Assembly: GCF_904849725.1 (NCBI RefSeq)
Contig: NC_058524.1
Span: forward strand, 550,439,763-550,503,762
DNA: 64,000 nucleotides
Reading direction: 5' to 3'
From: Hordeum vulgare subsp. vulgare
Taxonomy: Eukaryota > Streptophyta > Magnoliopsida > Poales > Poaceae
Position numbers and translations under genes: made by a program. This document shows, one piece after another, positions 1 through 10,916 of this stretch. Numbering within the stretch: the first letter of the stretch is position 1; the number at the start of each line of letters is the position of its first letter. The notes beneath the pieces were generated by a model. It saw only the letters and a program-made list of their open reading frames with translations. It searched no databases and had not been told where the DNA came from.

Positions 1-203
1 ACGTTCTCCAACAACCTTCACCATCTTTGATCAACGAGCTAGTCAACTAGAGGCTCACTAGGGACAGTGTGTTGTCTATGTCTCCACACATGTATTTGAG
101 TTTGCAATCAATACAATTCTAGCATGGATAATAAACGATTATCATGAACAAGGAAATATAATAATAACCAATTTATTATTGTCTCTAGGCCATATTTCCA
201 ACA
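1..203 (-). mobile_element. Angela/BARE-type Copia LTR fragment (5' end of the LTR, minus orientation)
   Basis: Read on the minus strand this begins TGTTGGAAATATGGCC and continues with the AT-rich opening and the later 'tctagttgactagctcgttgatcaaag' region that also opens the LTRs at 55428 and 62527. It is a diverged relative of those LTRs. The LTR edge is at 203, where GC-rich coding DNA begins. The rest of the LTR lies outside the window, so I cannot say whether it is solo or part of a full element. Confidence 0.75.
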
Positions 204-354
204 GGATCACCCTCTGCGCCCACGCCAATGGCCGCAAGATCTGTGAGCCGCTCTTGCTGGCATCTGTCGCCGGCGAGCTGTACATGATAGTCGAGTCCTC
301 CCTGGCCGTCCTCGACGCCCAGCCGCCACCCAACGACGACGAGTGCAAGACATG
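204..354 (+). pseudogene. DUF1618-type protein, upstream fragment
   Basis: This open, GC-rich stretch encodes residues such as 'LLLASVAGELYMIVESS', resembling the middle part of the large grass DUF1618 family, whose function is unknown. It is cut on the left by the Copia LTR and on the right, exactly at ATG, by the CACTA element. If the CACTA and one copy of ATG are ignored, the reading frame runs without a break into 16681 onward, so the two pieces were one exon. The N-terminus is missing from the window. It could alternatively be classed with the related DUF295 proteins; the downstream half favours DUF1618. Confidence 0.6.
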
Positions 355-371
355 CACTGGTAGAAAACATG
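355..371 (+). repeat. CACTA left terminal inverted repeat
   Basis: CACTGGTAGAAAACATG pairs with the minus-strand reading of 16661-16677, with a few mismatches. It is preceded by ATG at 352-354. Confidence 0.88.
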
Positions 372-575
372 GATTTAGTCCCAGTTCCAGAGGGGCTTTA
401 GTCCCGATTCTTCAACCGGCACAAAACAATTGGGACTAAAGGCCCAAACCTTTAGTCCCGGATGGCTAACGAACCGGGCCCAAAGGATCTCCACATGGCC
501 ACTACAGGGCGCCCAAGCAGGAGGATCTTTATTCCCAGTTGGTAACACCAACCGGGACCAAAAGGCGGCCACGCG
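372..575. repeat. CACTA left subterminal motif array
   Basis: At least six copies of 'TTTAGTCCC' or its complement 'GGGACTAAA' (or close variants with a T or A change) occur in both orientations. In En/Spm-type elements, subterminal arrays of this sort are the binding sites of the accessory transposase protein. That role is known for the family and inferred here. Confidence 0.75.
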
Positions 576-660
576 TCAGCAGCTCGTAGGCGCTCGTTTT
601 TTGTTTTTGAAAGGGGGGGGTTGCGGTTTTGGATGGTTTTATTGAGTGTTTCATATTGTG

Positions 661-840
661 TTAGCTAGCTACTACATATAGAGAGAAGTGATCTCTCTTT
701 CTCCGTGCTTGGTCGGCGGTAGCTATTACATATAGAGAGAACTCGATAATAGGTAGTAAGCAAATGAAGAACCATTAATTACACAACATCGTCATGAAGA
801 TATATAGAGAGAAGTGACCTCTCTTTCTCCGTGATTGGTC
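661..840. repeat. Partly repeated 'tatagagagaagtgacctctctttctccgtg' block in the CACTA left arm
   Basis: Two near-identical blocks of about 40 bp begin near 678 and 798, 120 bp apart. A third partial copy, 'ctattacatatagagaga', lies near 722. The core 'gagagaagtgayctctctttctc' is itself a palindrome, so it could form a hairpin. No gene is visible between 576 and 950. Confidence 0.6.
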
Positions 841-959
841 GAACAACTCGACGGTACTATATATAGTACACGATCATGCATATATACAATATATAACATC
901 TCTTGCGATCCCTAACTAGCTAATATCTATGGTCCACCAAAATCATTAAGGAAATCCTA

Positions 960-2928
960 ATGATATTCAACATCTGATGGTATGACGTGCTCACCAAAGA
1001 ATCCTGCCAATTCCTCTTGAATTGCTCGTATGTAATCAGTTGGTAGGAATTCTTCCCGCTTCCGCTCGATCTAATTTATAGAAGGGGTCAATATATATAT
1101 GAATGAAACTCAACATAGTTGATGGTAATAAAATAAAAATGCGAATATTGTTTACGTACATCAAGTTCTTTAAAACATCTGACCTTCTGAGAGGTCGTTT
1201 GGTGAATCCACTCGCAAATGATGTATCCACATAAATTAATCCCGGTTTCCTGCCTCAAGCAGTACTTTATGAAAATAGAGTTCAATCAAAATAATAATCA
1301 AGCATGATAATGGTATTGAAACTAAAAATAAATGAAAATCAAGATGCGCGGAACTAGCTAGTACTACTTACTTTGCATAAGGTAAATCACAGCTCCTTAT
1401 TCCATTCACCCCTAACTTTCTTGGTGAACTTTTTCCAAACCCCGCACGGCAAAGAAAATGATTACTTGATATCAGGAAATGAAAGAAAGTTGTCTATATG
1501 GTGCAATAATGATTGAACTTACTTCTGGAGCATTTCAGTAACCGGCGCCAACTCTGTAGGGTCTTTACGCAACGAGTCCAAGACAATTACTACTCCCTTG
1601 TCAAGCCTAGTGATTAGCAGAACAAAGTGAAACCTGCGCACACATAACTTATAAATTACAGTTAACCTCGAGTAAGCGAAACATAATGTGCAGAAGACAA
1701 CTAGTAACACTCACCCGAAGTTGTAAGAAAATAGTATTTCCCTTCTGTCATGTTGTCGAAGTAACGCAGTTAGCAAGTTGTTCTCTCTATCCTTGGGTGT
1801 ATTACATATGTTATATGCATTTAAGGTATCTGGGTTAATGAACCCAATGTCATATATTTGTCCTATTTTGCATTCGAGGATCTTCAATCTGCATAATATA
1901 GGAAGGATAATTACACATGCAATAATGAAGGAGATGAGCTAGAGACTTAATTACAGAAATAATACTTACATGCAAATAATACTTACAATAATGAAGGACA
2001 TGGTTTGTCGAGGGCGTCTTGATTGTATAACTAAAATAATTTGTTAAATTCAACAAACAACGACCCATTTCCATTATAAAAGTGCTCATCTTTAAATCCC
2101 ATGTAGATACTGTTGATCAAATAATTGTAGGCATTCAAGTACCAATCATACGGTCTTTGCATCATTGTTGATAGTTCTGTCAACTACTGAGGTTTCACGA
2201 GAGGCTTCCGGTACTGGTATCTAAGAGCTACTATCGAGGCAGTTTTGAACTATACATCATCGTTTACGAAATCAGCAGGACTGAAACCAGGATAATTAGC
2301 GGCCACTACCCCCGGATCAACATTAGCGACATAGGTAAACACCTTGAGCGGAGGGCACGATTGCTTCTCCTACTTGCCGAGCTGGGGAATTTCTTCCCAC
2401 TTCTCTAACCACCGGTACTTAAGCTTTCCGACTGCTTTGCTTTAGCATGTGTCTTTTCAATAATTTGCTCATAGTCTGATGGCAGCGGACGCGGTATCGA
2501 TGGTGGTCGCTCAAGGGCATCCAGACAACGCTTTGCTTTTATCGGATCAACTTTCTCCTTTGGAGGTGGACGTTTAGGTGAAAAATGGGCCTTAGTATAG
2601 GCAGCCACGATTTCCGCATTTTCGTCGGGAGTCATCTCATATGGTAACTTTGGAAGAGGCTTGAGGCTTCGACCATATTTGAATTTCTTCCCGCCTCCAG
2701 TACTGCTAGCTGCCGGAGCGGTGGCGTCTCTCTTCCGTTGTTGCTGACGCGCCGAAGGAGGCGGAGTGCGCTCACGCGCTGGAGGAGGCGGTGGAGGAGG
2801 AGGAGTGCGCTCACGCGCCAGAGGAGGAGGAGGAGACGGAGTGCGCTCACGCGTCTGAAGAGGCGAAGGAGGAGGAGGCGTAGTGCCCTCATGCACCGGA
2901 GGAGGCGGAGTGTGCCGACGCGCCGGAG
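960..2928 (-). pseudogene. CACTA ORF1, 3' part: proline-rich region and Ulp1-like (C48) cysteine protease domain
   Basis: Reading leftward from 2923, a proline-rich stretch built of repeated 'RERTPPPPPP' runs into 'LPKLPYEMTPDENAEIV', typical of wheat CACTA proteins. After a stop near 2405 the protein continues ('FTYVANVDPGVVAANYPG', about 2350-2280), again with stops. Spliced exons follow: 1888-1715 ('IYDIGFINPDTLNAYN'), 1633-1523 ('FHFVLLITRLDKGVVIVLDS') and about 1275-1140 ('GINLCGYIICEW'). The His, Asp and Cys of a Ulp1/SENP-type peptidase are all visible (His near 1620, Asp near 1587, Cys near 1225). C48 enzymes cleave SUMO-like modifiers. The domain is known in plant transposon ORFs, but its role there is unclear. 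Several stops and frameshifts make this a relic; for example, the exon at about 1440-1376 has a 2-bp disruption. The 5' half lies beyond the solo LTR at 6836-8633. Confidence 0.75.
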
Positions 2929-5900
2929 TGTAACGCTCAAGATGCGATCCTGTCCTTATTTTGGCGCGAGTGCCTCGACACGGATAGAAACGCATCTCGT
3001 CGTTTCGCAAGAATGGATATCGTTACAAGTACATGTACTGAAAAGAGGAGTATAAAGAGTAGGCTTACACTCGCCACAAGCTACATCAATATCACATCAA
3101 TACATCAATATCCACTCATCATGAAGAAGAGCAGGGTCCGACTACGAATGAAAAAAAGATAAAAGAACGACGTCCATCCTTGCTATCCCAGGCTGCCGGC
3201 CTGGAACCCATCCTAGATCAATGATGAAGAAGAAGAAACTCCAAAAGCACAACCATCATGCTCACGTCGAAAATCACTTACATGTACCTACGACTGGTGT
3301 TGTAGTAATCTGTGAGCCACATGGACTCAGCAATCTCATTTCCAAAGGTATCAAGACTAGCAAAACTTAATGGGTGAGGTATGGTTAAGTGGTGAGGCTG
3401 CAGCACGCGACTAAGCATTTATTTGAGGTGGCTAACTTACGAGTACAAGAATAAAAGATGGGGAAGATCTACGCATAGCGGACGTGAGCTACTGACGGTC
3501 AAATGAATGATATTGAACACCTACTTAAGTCAGACATAACTCCACCATGTCCTCCATCGGAGAAGGAGCTCATGAAAGCGATAGTCACGGTTACGCACTC
3601 AGTGGGTAAGTTTTAATTAAGTTTACTTCATGTCGTATAGAACTGTATGTTAAACAAAGTTTCCACGTTGCCACATAATAGCGAGAATGGCTTTCCGAAA
3701 GATTGAACCCTGCAGGGGTGCTCCAACTAGTCCATCACAAATTACCACAAGTCGGATAGAGAACCTCAATCACGAAACTCGTGACCTCCTCGGATTCCTT
3801 AGTGGAAAACCTCAACTCTGAGATAGCCCAAAGCATCACCGGAATCCGGATGCACGAGACATTTCGTCAAAGGTAAAACTAATCCAACAAGGCCGCCCGA
3901 CGTGTCGACGAACCCGATATGAGCCGCATATCTCGTTCTCAAGACACGATGGAAGGGTCACACTAGGAGTAAAACCAAACCTCGGGTTGCCCCGCGGTGG
4001 CCCCGTAGTATGCCAGTTTGGACCAACACTCATGCGGAGCACTGGCCCGGGGGTTGATTAAATTTCCTCGGGTTAATTACTCCCTATGTGGTTCATTAGT
4101 TATTAGGCAAATGTAGTACCAAAGTTGGACCTTGCCAGACCAGTTTTAGACTAAAACAAATTATCAAGAGGGTCCCCATAACAACCCTGGCTGTGTTAGG
4201 AGCCTCAGTTATGGAATATAACACCGGTAGCCGAAACTAAGTTGGCAAAGCTGGAACAAAACATCACGCTAGAAAGCCGAGCCTTCCACCTTTTACCAAG
4301 TATATAGGTCCATTAAATTATTTAGCAAAAATATGGTGATATAATAAGGAACCCATGTTATCACATGGAAGCAACTACACCTGCAAATAGCAATGCTATC
4401 CAATGGTTAAGCAAGCGGTAACATAGGCAATCAGTGGTTTGCTAGGTTGTAGAAATGTTGAAGGTTTCATGGCAATGTTGAGAGGCTGACATTTAACAGG
4501 TGGTAGGCAATGAGACATAACGAAAGAAACGAGACAACTAGCATGGCATTGATAATAATGGTATCTAGGGAAATGGTCATCTTGCCTGAGATCCCGCTTG
4601 GAAGAAGAACGGATCCGTGAATCAGACGAATCGACGTAGTCGAACAAGTCCTCACATTCCGACACGCTTGCGGAACTATATCGAGACGAAGCAAACCGAA
4701 AACAAGCATCAACACACGATATTCACCACACACATGCATGATATGATGCACACCCTAATATGATGCATGTCGAGTTTTAAATTATGCATGGCATGGCATG
4801 GCAATTCACACCAATCAAACACAACACGTTAAGTGAAGCTCAATATGCAATGAGTTGCATATTGATGAAACTCCACGTTTAATTATTTAGTTCACTCCCG
4901 TTTATTTCCATGGCAATAATAAATTTTGTTAAACATGGCAAGGGGTGAAGCAAAAATAAACTACCTATCTAAGCATTTTAAATGAGGCCGGAAACGACAT
5001 ATAGCATTTTCGAAATGACCCCATGCACTAACTTTGTAATCTGTCCAAATCTGTCCTAACCATATTTTATGTTTGTTAAACGGAAAAACAAAGTGGTTCA
5101 TGTGATTCTACTCGTCGTTCTAGTCCATTTACATATATGTCTCATCTCCAACGGAGCTACGGTTAAATAACTACGACCTAAACCATTTCTAACACGTCGA
5201 CACACAAACCAATGCAAAAACACGTCTACCAATTTTAATTATGCAGGAGAATTGGAAAATATTAATCTACGTGAAATTCTACACGTTTTACATCTATAAT
5301 TTGTTGCGATCCAATGCACGGTTTAAAAACTACGGGCGTTTGAAAATATGCATTTTTTGTGAAAATAAATTAATTCGCAGATCCTAAAAAAGCTACAATG
5401 GGCCGAATTTGGTACTGGGATGAATCGGAGCACGGGCGCAGGATAACTATATGGTGCTAGGGCTCATAATAGAGGGGGCTAGGGGGAACTCACCTCGGGC
5501 CTTGGCCCGGGTTGGTGGGGAGCCGAAGCTGGGCCGATTGAGGAGGTCGGCTGGGGCGGTGAGGACGGGCCAGCTCGGGCGCTCGGCATGGCAGCAGGTC
5601 GAGGGGCTGGGCCATGTGGGGGCGAGGCCCACCAGCGAGCGACGTGGACGGGAGGCTCGGTCAACGCACTCCATAGCTGCTCGAGCTCCCAACGTGCATG
5701 GTGGCGCCGCCGCTCGATGCGGGCGCACGGGCGATGAACCAGCGGGGAGCCGGCGGGGCTGGACGGATCCGGCCATCGGAGCCCCATTCCCAGCGGCAGC
5801 CGGCCTCCTCGAAGCTTCGGCGAGCTCCACCCATGGCGCTTGGAGGTTGCGACGGGGCTGCTTCTCGGGGAGGAGCGGTCGGTGGCGCTCCGGCGATGGA

Positions 5901-6830
5901 GCGGGGAGGTTCGGCCGGGGCGCGGCGGCTGCTATGATCCGGTGGCTCCGATGAGGTTCGGCTGGCCGGTGGGAGGTCCTCCGACGAGCTGGCTCGGGCT
6001 GCTGATCCAGATCGTATCGGGCTGGCTCTATGGTCGCCCGGACATGTCTGGTTTCACCGTGGACATGTCTGGTAGGTGGGGATTTGGGCGAAATTTGGGC
6101 CTTTGGATGGAGATCCAATGGTCCAGATATGTCATGAGATTGGATTTCGGGGAGAGAGGAGGTGGAGCTAGCAGGTGCGGTGTTTCTAGGGGGGTGTCTG
6201 CAAAAAGGATAGGGGGAAACCCTAGTGGAGTGAGAGAGCTCCTCCATGGGGGTGGTTCATATATAGGGTTGGGCTATGGTGGGGTGGACCTCGTCAGTCC
6301 GATCGCGATCCGCCGACCACGAACAGAGGAAGTAGCTAGGTGGGTCTAGTGGTTGCGTAGATGGGCTATGTCGGGATAAGAGGGAAACGGTGCGGCCCGT
6401 GACAGAGTTTTAAAACACTAAAACATCTGATAACTAAACCAGCTATAGTGCCGCTATATATTTAACGGTACGAGTATCAAATGAACTCCGATTGCGACGA
6501 AATTTGGCAAGCGGCCTACCTACACTATATTAAGAACGCACACCAACTTTAAACTCAATTCGAGAAATTTTTATACACCCCTTTTAAAACAATAGTTTTT
6601 ATCGATGTCGTGGGCGTGTGTGTGTGGTTGGGCTCAAAACGGTCAATGACGAACACAGAGAGAACCGACAACTAATAATGGATGCAAGTTTGAAAACTGG
6701 CGGCAACGGAGTGTTGATGCAATGCAGATGATGTGCCTAATGCGATGATGAATGCGACAGATAATCGAATCGCGTGGCGGCAACGGAATAAAAGGGAAAT
6801 CTTCTCGAGCGTCGGTCTCGGGCTGTCACA
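2929..6830 (-). mobile_element. Solo LTR of a Gypsy-type retrotransposon, 3.9 kb
   Basis: The block starts TGTAACGCTC and ends GGCTGTCACA; on the minus strand it runs TGTGACAGCC ... GAGCGTTACA. It is flanked on both sides by CGGAG (2924-2928 and 6831-6835), a clean 5-bp target duplication. The interrupted proline-rich CACTA reading resumes on the other side. I find no internal copy of the termini and no gag, protease or polymerase, so this is one LTR left by recombination. The minus-strand opening (gccCGAGACCGACGCTCgagaag) is one I know from large Triticeae Gypsy LTRs. The GC-rich stretch 5440-6350 gives long open frames on both strands, but none resembles a known protein. No gene is seen in it. 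Confidence 0.85.
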
Positions 6831-6835
6831 CGGAG

Positions 6836-8633
6836 AGGCGGAGTGATCTCACGCGTCAGAGGAGGTGGAGGAGGAGGAGGAGTCTGTTGAGGCGTCCAGT
6901 TTGGAAGCTTGATGTACTCCTTTCTCTATAGACATGTAGACCTTAAAGCATTTTCCAGATGAATCTCCCCTTCACCTATAGGGTAGTCAAGATCCAGCTC
7001 CTCAAATCCCTCTGTTATTTCATCCATAGTCACATTAGCATAGTCATGTGGAATCGAACGACAATGGAAAGTTCCCTCAGCTCGAGGAGGTAGAACAGAG
7101 CCGGCCGCCGCCTTCAAGATCACGTTCTGGCATTTCGCCATTAGCACACAATGTTCAGCCTCTGTGATACTATCCATGGGGTAGCGAGGAGTCGTGAAAT
7201 CAGGCTGAACGAGCTCCATGGAAGCCATGCTGCTTCTCCTCTGAGATGGTGGGGTAGCTTCTATGGCACCATCCAAGGAATGATCTCTGTGCCGCTAAGA
7301 TGGTTGGTCGGTAGCTCGCTAGCTCTCAAGTTCTTCTAGTCTCGCTGATCTTGCACTGAGCTTCTGCATTTCGGTTGATTCCTCTTTTTTCTTTATCTGT
7401 CGGGCTCTATAACCATTGTTGTAGGGAAACCCATGCACCCACAGAACGGAGCCTGATGTGCCTCGTGTTCGTCCAGGGTGTTCAGGATTCCTGAGGGCCT
7501 ATGTCAGCTCGTCCTTCTCTCTGTCGGGAATGAACGTCCCTTCTTGCGCTGCCTTGATTGCCTTCTGAAGCTTGCTAATGGGTATTGCAAGTTGTTCGTT
7601 CGTCCAAACACACTTCCCTAAATCTGAGTCCAAAGTGCCCCCAACCCCGAAGAACCAATTCCTTGACCGATATGGCCAGTGCAATGTCTCTGGTTGGACC
7701 CCTTTAGCAAGCATGTCTTGCTCAGCTTTTTCCCACAACGTCCGGGCTTTGCTGTAGCCACCTGACCCCGTGGTATGGTGATACTTCTTCAGTGCAGCAT
7801 TTCGCTTGTTTGTCTGTGACCTTTGCTTACCCTTGTTCGATTTCTTGTTGGCTACAAATGCGGGTCAGTGATCTCTGGTCTTTTCATATTGACCAATGAA
7901 CTCTGGAGTCTCGTCTTTCTCGACAAACTTTGTGTTCAAATGTTTTCTCCAGTTCTTGAATAGTTCTACCATCTTCTTTAGAGAAAACACCTTGACCTTT
8001 CGCTCTATAACTGGGTTATTCGGATCCTCCTCTAGCGGTAGGCTAAAATTTGTCATCAGTGAGGTCCAAAGATCATCTTTCAATCTATCATTGACATAAG
8101 AAACTTTAGGATCCTTCTTCTTATTCCATTTGTGGATTGTGATCGGGACGCTGTCCCTAACAACAACTCCACACATATGTACAAATGTGTCCTTGGTCCG
8201 CTTGGGAGCAATCGGTTGGCCATTTTGCGCGACTGCTATGATCGTGAACCTTTCATCCTGCTGCAACCTTTTCTTCGGGCCTCGTCTCCTTACGGAAGTT
8301 TGGCTCGATCCGGAGGGCTAAAAGAAGAAAGAAGCGTTGCCAAAAAGATATAATGCATCAAGTCAGCACGGGCTTAATTAATATATATACATATATATAT
8401 ATATATACCTCACCGGATTTTGCGACAGTTAAGGCTCCCTCCTCCATTCGGTAACCAGAGTCGTCATCATGATCTCCTTCCTCCGTCATTCGGTCACCGG
8501 AGCCGTCATGACCTCCTTCCTCCTCCATTGTTGGATCACCGGAGTCGTCATGACTTCCTTCCTCCTTCATTGTTTGATCACAGGAGTCGTCATCCTCTCG
8601 TTCTTGACCATCTGTGTCGTTGAGAAACGACAA
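6836..8633 (-). pseudogene. CACTA ORF1, 5' part: Transposase_24 (Ptta/En-Spm) domain
   Basis: From 8633 leftward: an acidic segment made of repeated 'HDDSGDPTMEEEG'-like units (8633-8410), then a likely intron (donor GTATAT at about 8407, acceptor near 8321). The conserved plant transposase segment follows with 'VSYVNDRLKDDLWTSLM' (8266-7865), 'LHWPYRSRNWFFGVGG' and 'TFIPDREKDELT' (7738-7499). A C-terminal piece (7276-6926) includes 'FEELDLDYPIGEG'. This matches the Transposase_24 family of En/Spm accessory proteins, thought to bind the subterminal motifs. Stops at 7862-7867 and 7499 and a frameshift between 7499 and 7276 break it. The frame then enters the proline-rich region cut by the solo LTR. 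In-frame segments on both sides of the insertion show that it was one gene. Confidence 0.75.
8376..8410. repeat. TA microsatellite in the ORF1 intron
   Basis: An almost pure (TA)n run lies just after the exon that ends at 8409. It makes the first intron start with GTATATAT. Confidence 0.8.
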
Positions 8634-8752
8634 GGGATCACGTCCGTCGCGAATTATATCCCCAACAAATCTTGTTTTTCCCAGTCTATGTCCATGCTTT
8701 CTGCAAATATTACAACATGGAAATATACAAACATGAGAGATGGATTAGCGTG

Positions 8753-9220
8753 ACCTCTATAGTTGGTCGGGCGAGTGGACCGCCTCTCTCTCATGCATGT
8801 CCGACGTCCCCCCTCATGTCGAAGTTATCAGGGAGGGGGTAGTCAACAATGACGCTCATTCTTCTAGAGTTTGGGTGGCCTCGATAGTTGGTCGGGCGAG
8901 TGGACCGCCTCTCTCTCATGCATGCCCGACGTCCCCCCTCATGTCAAAGTTATCGGGGAAGGGGTAGACCGACAACGACGCTCTTTCTTCTAGGGTTTTG
9001 GTGGCCTCGATAGTTGGTCGGGCGAGCGGACCACCTCTCTCTCATGCATGCCCGATGTCCCCCCTCATGTCGAAGTTATCGGGGAGGGGGTAGATCGATA
9101 GTGACGCTCTTTCTTCTAGGGTTTGGGTGGCCTTGATAGTTGGTCGGGCGAGCGGATCGCCTCTCTCTCATGCATGTACGACATCCCCCCTCATGTCGAA
9201 GTTATTAGGGAGGGGGTAAA
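8753..9220. repeat. 126-bp tandem repeat, four copies
   Basis: The landmark 'agttggtcgggcgag' recurs at 8761, 8886, 9012 and 9138, spacings of 125-126 bp. Each copy contains 'ctctctctcatgcatg' and 'cccccctcatgtc' and ends in 'ggggagggggta'. The array lies upstream of ORF1 within the CACTA. Confidence 0.88.
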
Positions 9221-9439
9221 TTTTAACTTAGTGAGTCTTTTAGTTAACTCACTTTGAATATATGAACATTCTAACTTAGTAACGTGGTAAATTTTAACTA
9301 AGATGTGTACAGTGCGAGATTATAACTTGGTTTGTCCCAAACCCTTTATTATATAACAATAACATCCAACGAGTGACTGTGGTGCATTTGTTTCGAGTGC
9401 GTGCAGTGATGTCATCAAGTATATATCAACTATAGGAAC

Positions 9440-9560
9440 CGGAGCTTCACATTTTCATTTAAAAAAGTAGCTTCACATTTTCATTTCAAAAAAAGACTTG
9501 CTTCACATTTTCATTTAACAAAAATACTACCTTCATATTTTCATTTCAAAAACAGAGCAT
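9440..9560. repeat. Short tandem repeat 'cttcacattttcattt', four to five copies
   Basis: The 16-17 bp core is repeated every 30-40 bp with A-rich spacers (9444, 9470, 9500 and 9532 approximately). It is AT-rich and non-coding. Confidence 0.7.
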
Positions 9561-9736
9561 ATTTCCACAAAACATCTCATCTCTCAAAATGGGAGATTCA
9601 CATATTCATTTCAAAACTCATCATGCATATGCAAAATTTAACATTTGTTTCTCTATCTAGAAAAACAGAGCACATTTCATACATCTCATCTCATCACATT
9701 ATGCAACAAAAAATCATCTATCTATTCATCTAATAG

Positions 9737-10098
9737 TCACGGGCGAGCATGGCCGGAGTAGTGGCAACAGGGGACCATGGCCGGAGCAGTCACAGCATGG
9801 GCGAGGATGGCCGGAGCAATGGCGGTAGGGGGCTTGGGAAAGGGGGGGAGCTCACTGGGGGCATGGCGATGGAGTTGTGGAGGCCGGCGACAACGAGAAG
9901 CGGGCTCGAGGACACGCGGCGACGGGGAGGAGGGTGCACGAGGAGGTCCAGCGCCGACGACGGTCCGCGGGGTTGGGAACGGCAGGGCGTCAGCGAGGGG
10001 CGACGACACGGTCGCGCAGCCTGGCGGCGTCGAGGTGGTCGTCGGCACCATTAGGGGGGAGGAGGAGAAGAAACTTGATCGGGGATTGGAAAAACTGC
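9737..10098 (-). other. GC-rich possible leader exon of CACTA ORF1
   Basis: An open minus-strand frame rich in Pro, Ser and Ala ('FFSSSPLMVPTTTSTPP') lies directly downstream of a TATA-like motif at 10109-10116 and upstream of ORF1. GC-rich DNA is open in several frames here and I recognise no domain, so this may be only an untranslated leader. Its position is the main argument. Confidence 0.3.
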
Positions 10099-10345
10099 AA
10101 AGTCCCACTTATATACCCAACACTTTAATCCCAGTTGGTGGCTCCAATTGGGACTAAAGGACCCCTTTAGTCCCGGTCCTAGCCACAAATCGGGACTAAA
10201 GGGTGAATTTCACCATCCCAAACGGCGCGAAACTGCCAGCCCTTTAGTCTCGGTTGGTGGTTCGGGCCGGGACTAAAGGGGGGCCTTTAGTCCCGGTTGG
10301 AGCCACCAACCGGGACTAAAGGGTTGTTCCTGGTGCTACCGCGGG
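10099..10345. repeat. Internal cluster of CACTA subterminal motifs with a TATA box
   Basis: Seven or eight copies of 'TTTAGTCCCGGTTGG'/'CCAACCGGGACTAAA' in both orientations form near-perfect hairpins, for example 10290-10322. Directly beside them, 'cttatataccc' (10109-10118) reads TATATAAG on the minus strand, pointing toward ORF1. The arrangement copies the right end of the element, where the same motifs lie next to 'gtatatatag' at 16381-16390. It is probably the ORF1 promoter, or the eroded end of another CACTA element. Confidence 0.65.
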
Positions 10346-10559
10346 GTGGTGGGAGTTTAGTCCCACCTCGCCAATCGAAAGGCGCGGGCAGTGGTTTATA
10401 AGCCCTGCTATGGCTCACCTCTCGAGCTCCTCTCTAGCAAGGAGTACATGCCTAACACTTTCTCTACCCTGTTGGGCCTAATTGTCCCGTGGGCCTGCAT
10501 CCTGGCCCAAGTATAGTTGGGTTTCTATTCGTATGCACGCCATGATGGCCTATTAGGAG

Positions 10560-10916
10560 CACATTTTTTTCATTTTTTGAAAAATTATATTTTGATCATA
10601 ACCTGAGGTTTACAAAAGCTTTTTAGTTGATTTTTCTATTATTTTAGTTTGCTATTAAATATCTTAACAAAAAAACTTTATGATAATTCTTGTTAGTTGA
10701 TGTTTTTTTATTCTTTTTAGTTAATGTTTTACTTCATTCTATTTAGTTGATTCTTTTTAGTTCATTCTTTTTAACAACTAAATACTTTGATAATTTTAGT
10801 TATTATTTTTGATTGTTTTTAGTTCATTCTTTTTAACAAATCAATACTTTGATAATTTTAGTTAATATCATTTTGATTCTGTTTAGTTCATTCTTTTTGC
10901 TATTAGTTTATTCTTT
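10560..10916. other. AT-rich spacer in the CACTA
   Basis: This is low-complexity, T-rich sequence with several copies of 'tttttagttgatt' or 'agttcattctttttaac'. I see no coding potential. Confidence 0.6.

Noticed and set aside
5447..6349. Long open frames (up to 266 codons) on both strands in GC-rich DNA
   Set aside because: They lie inside the solo LTR, have biased composition without any domain, and are open in several frames at once.
8753..9220. Spaced repeats that could suggest a CRISPR-like array
   Set aside because: Units are whole 126-bp tandem copies without unique spacers, in a plant nuclear setting.
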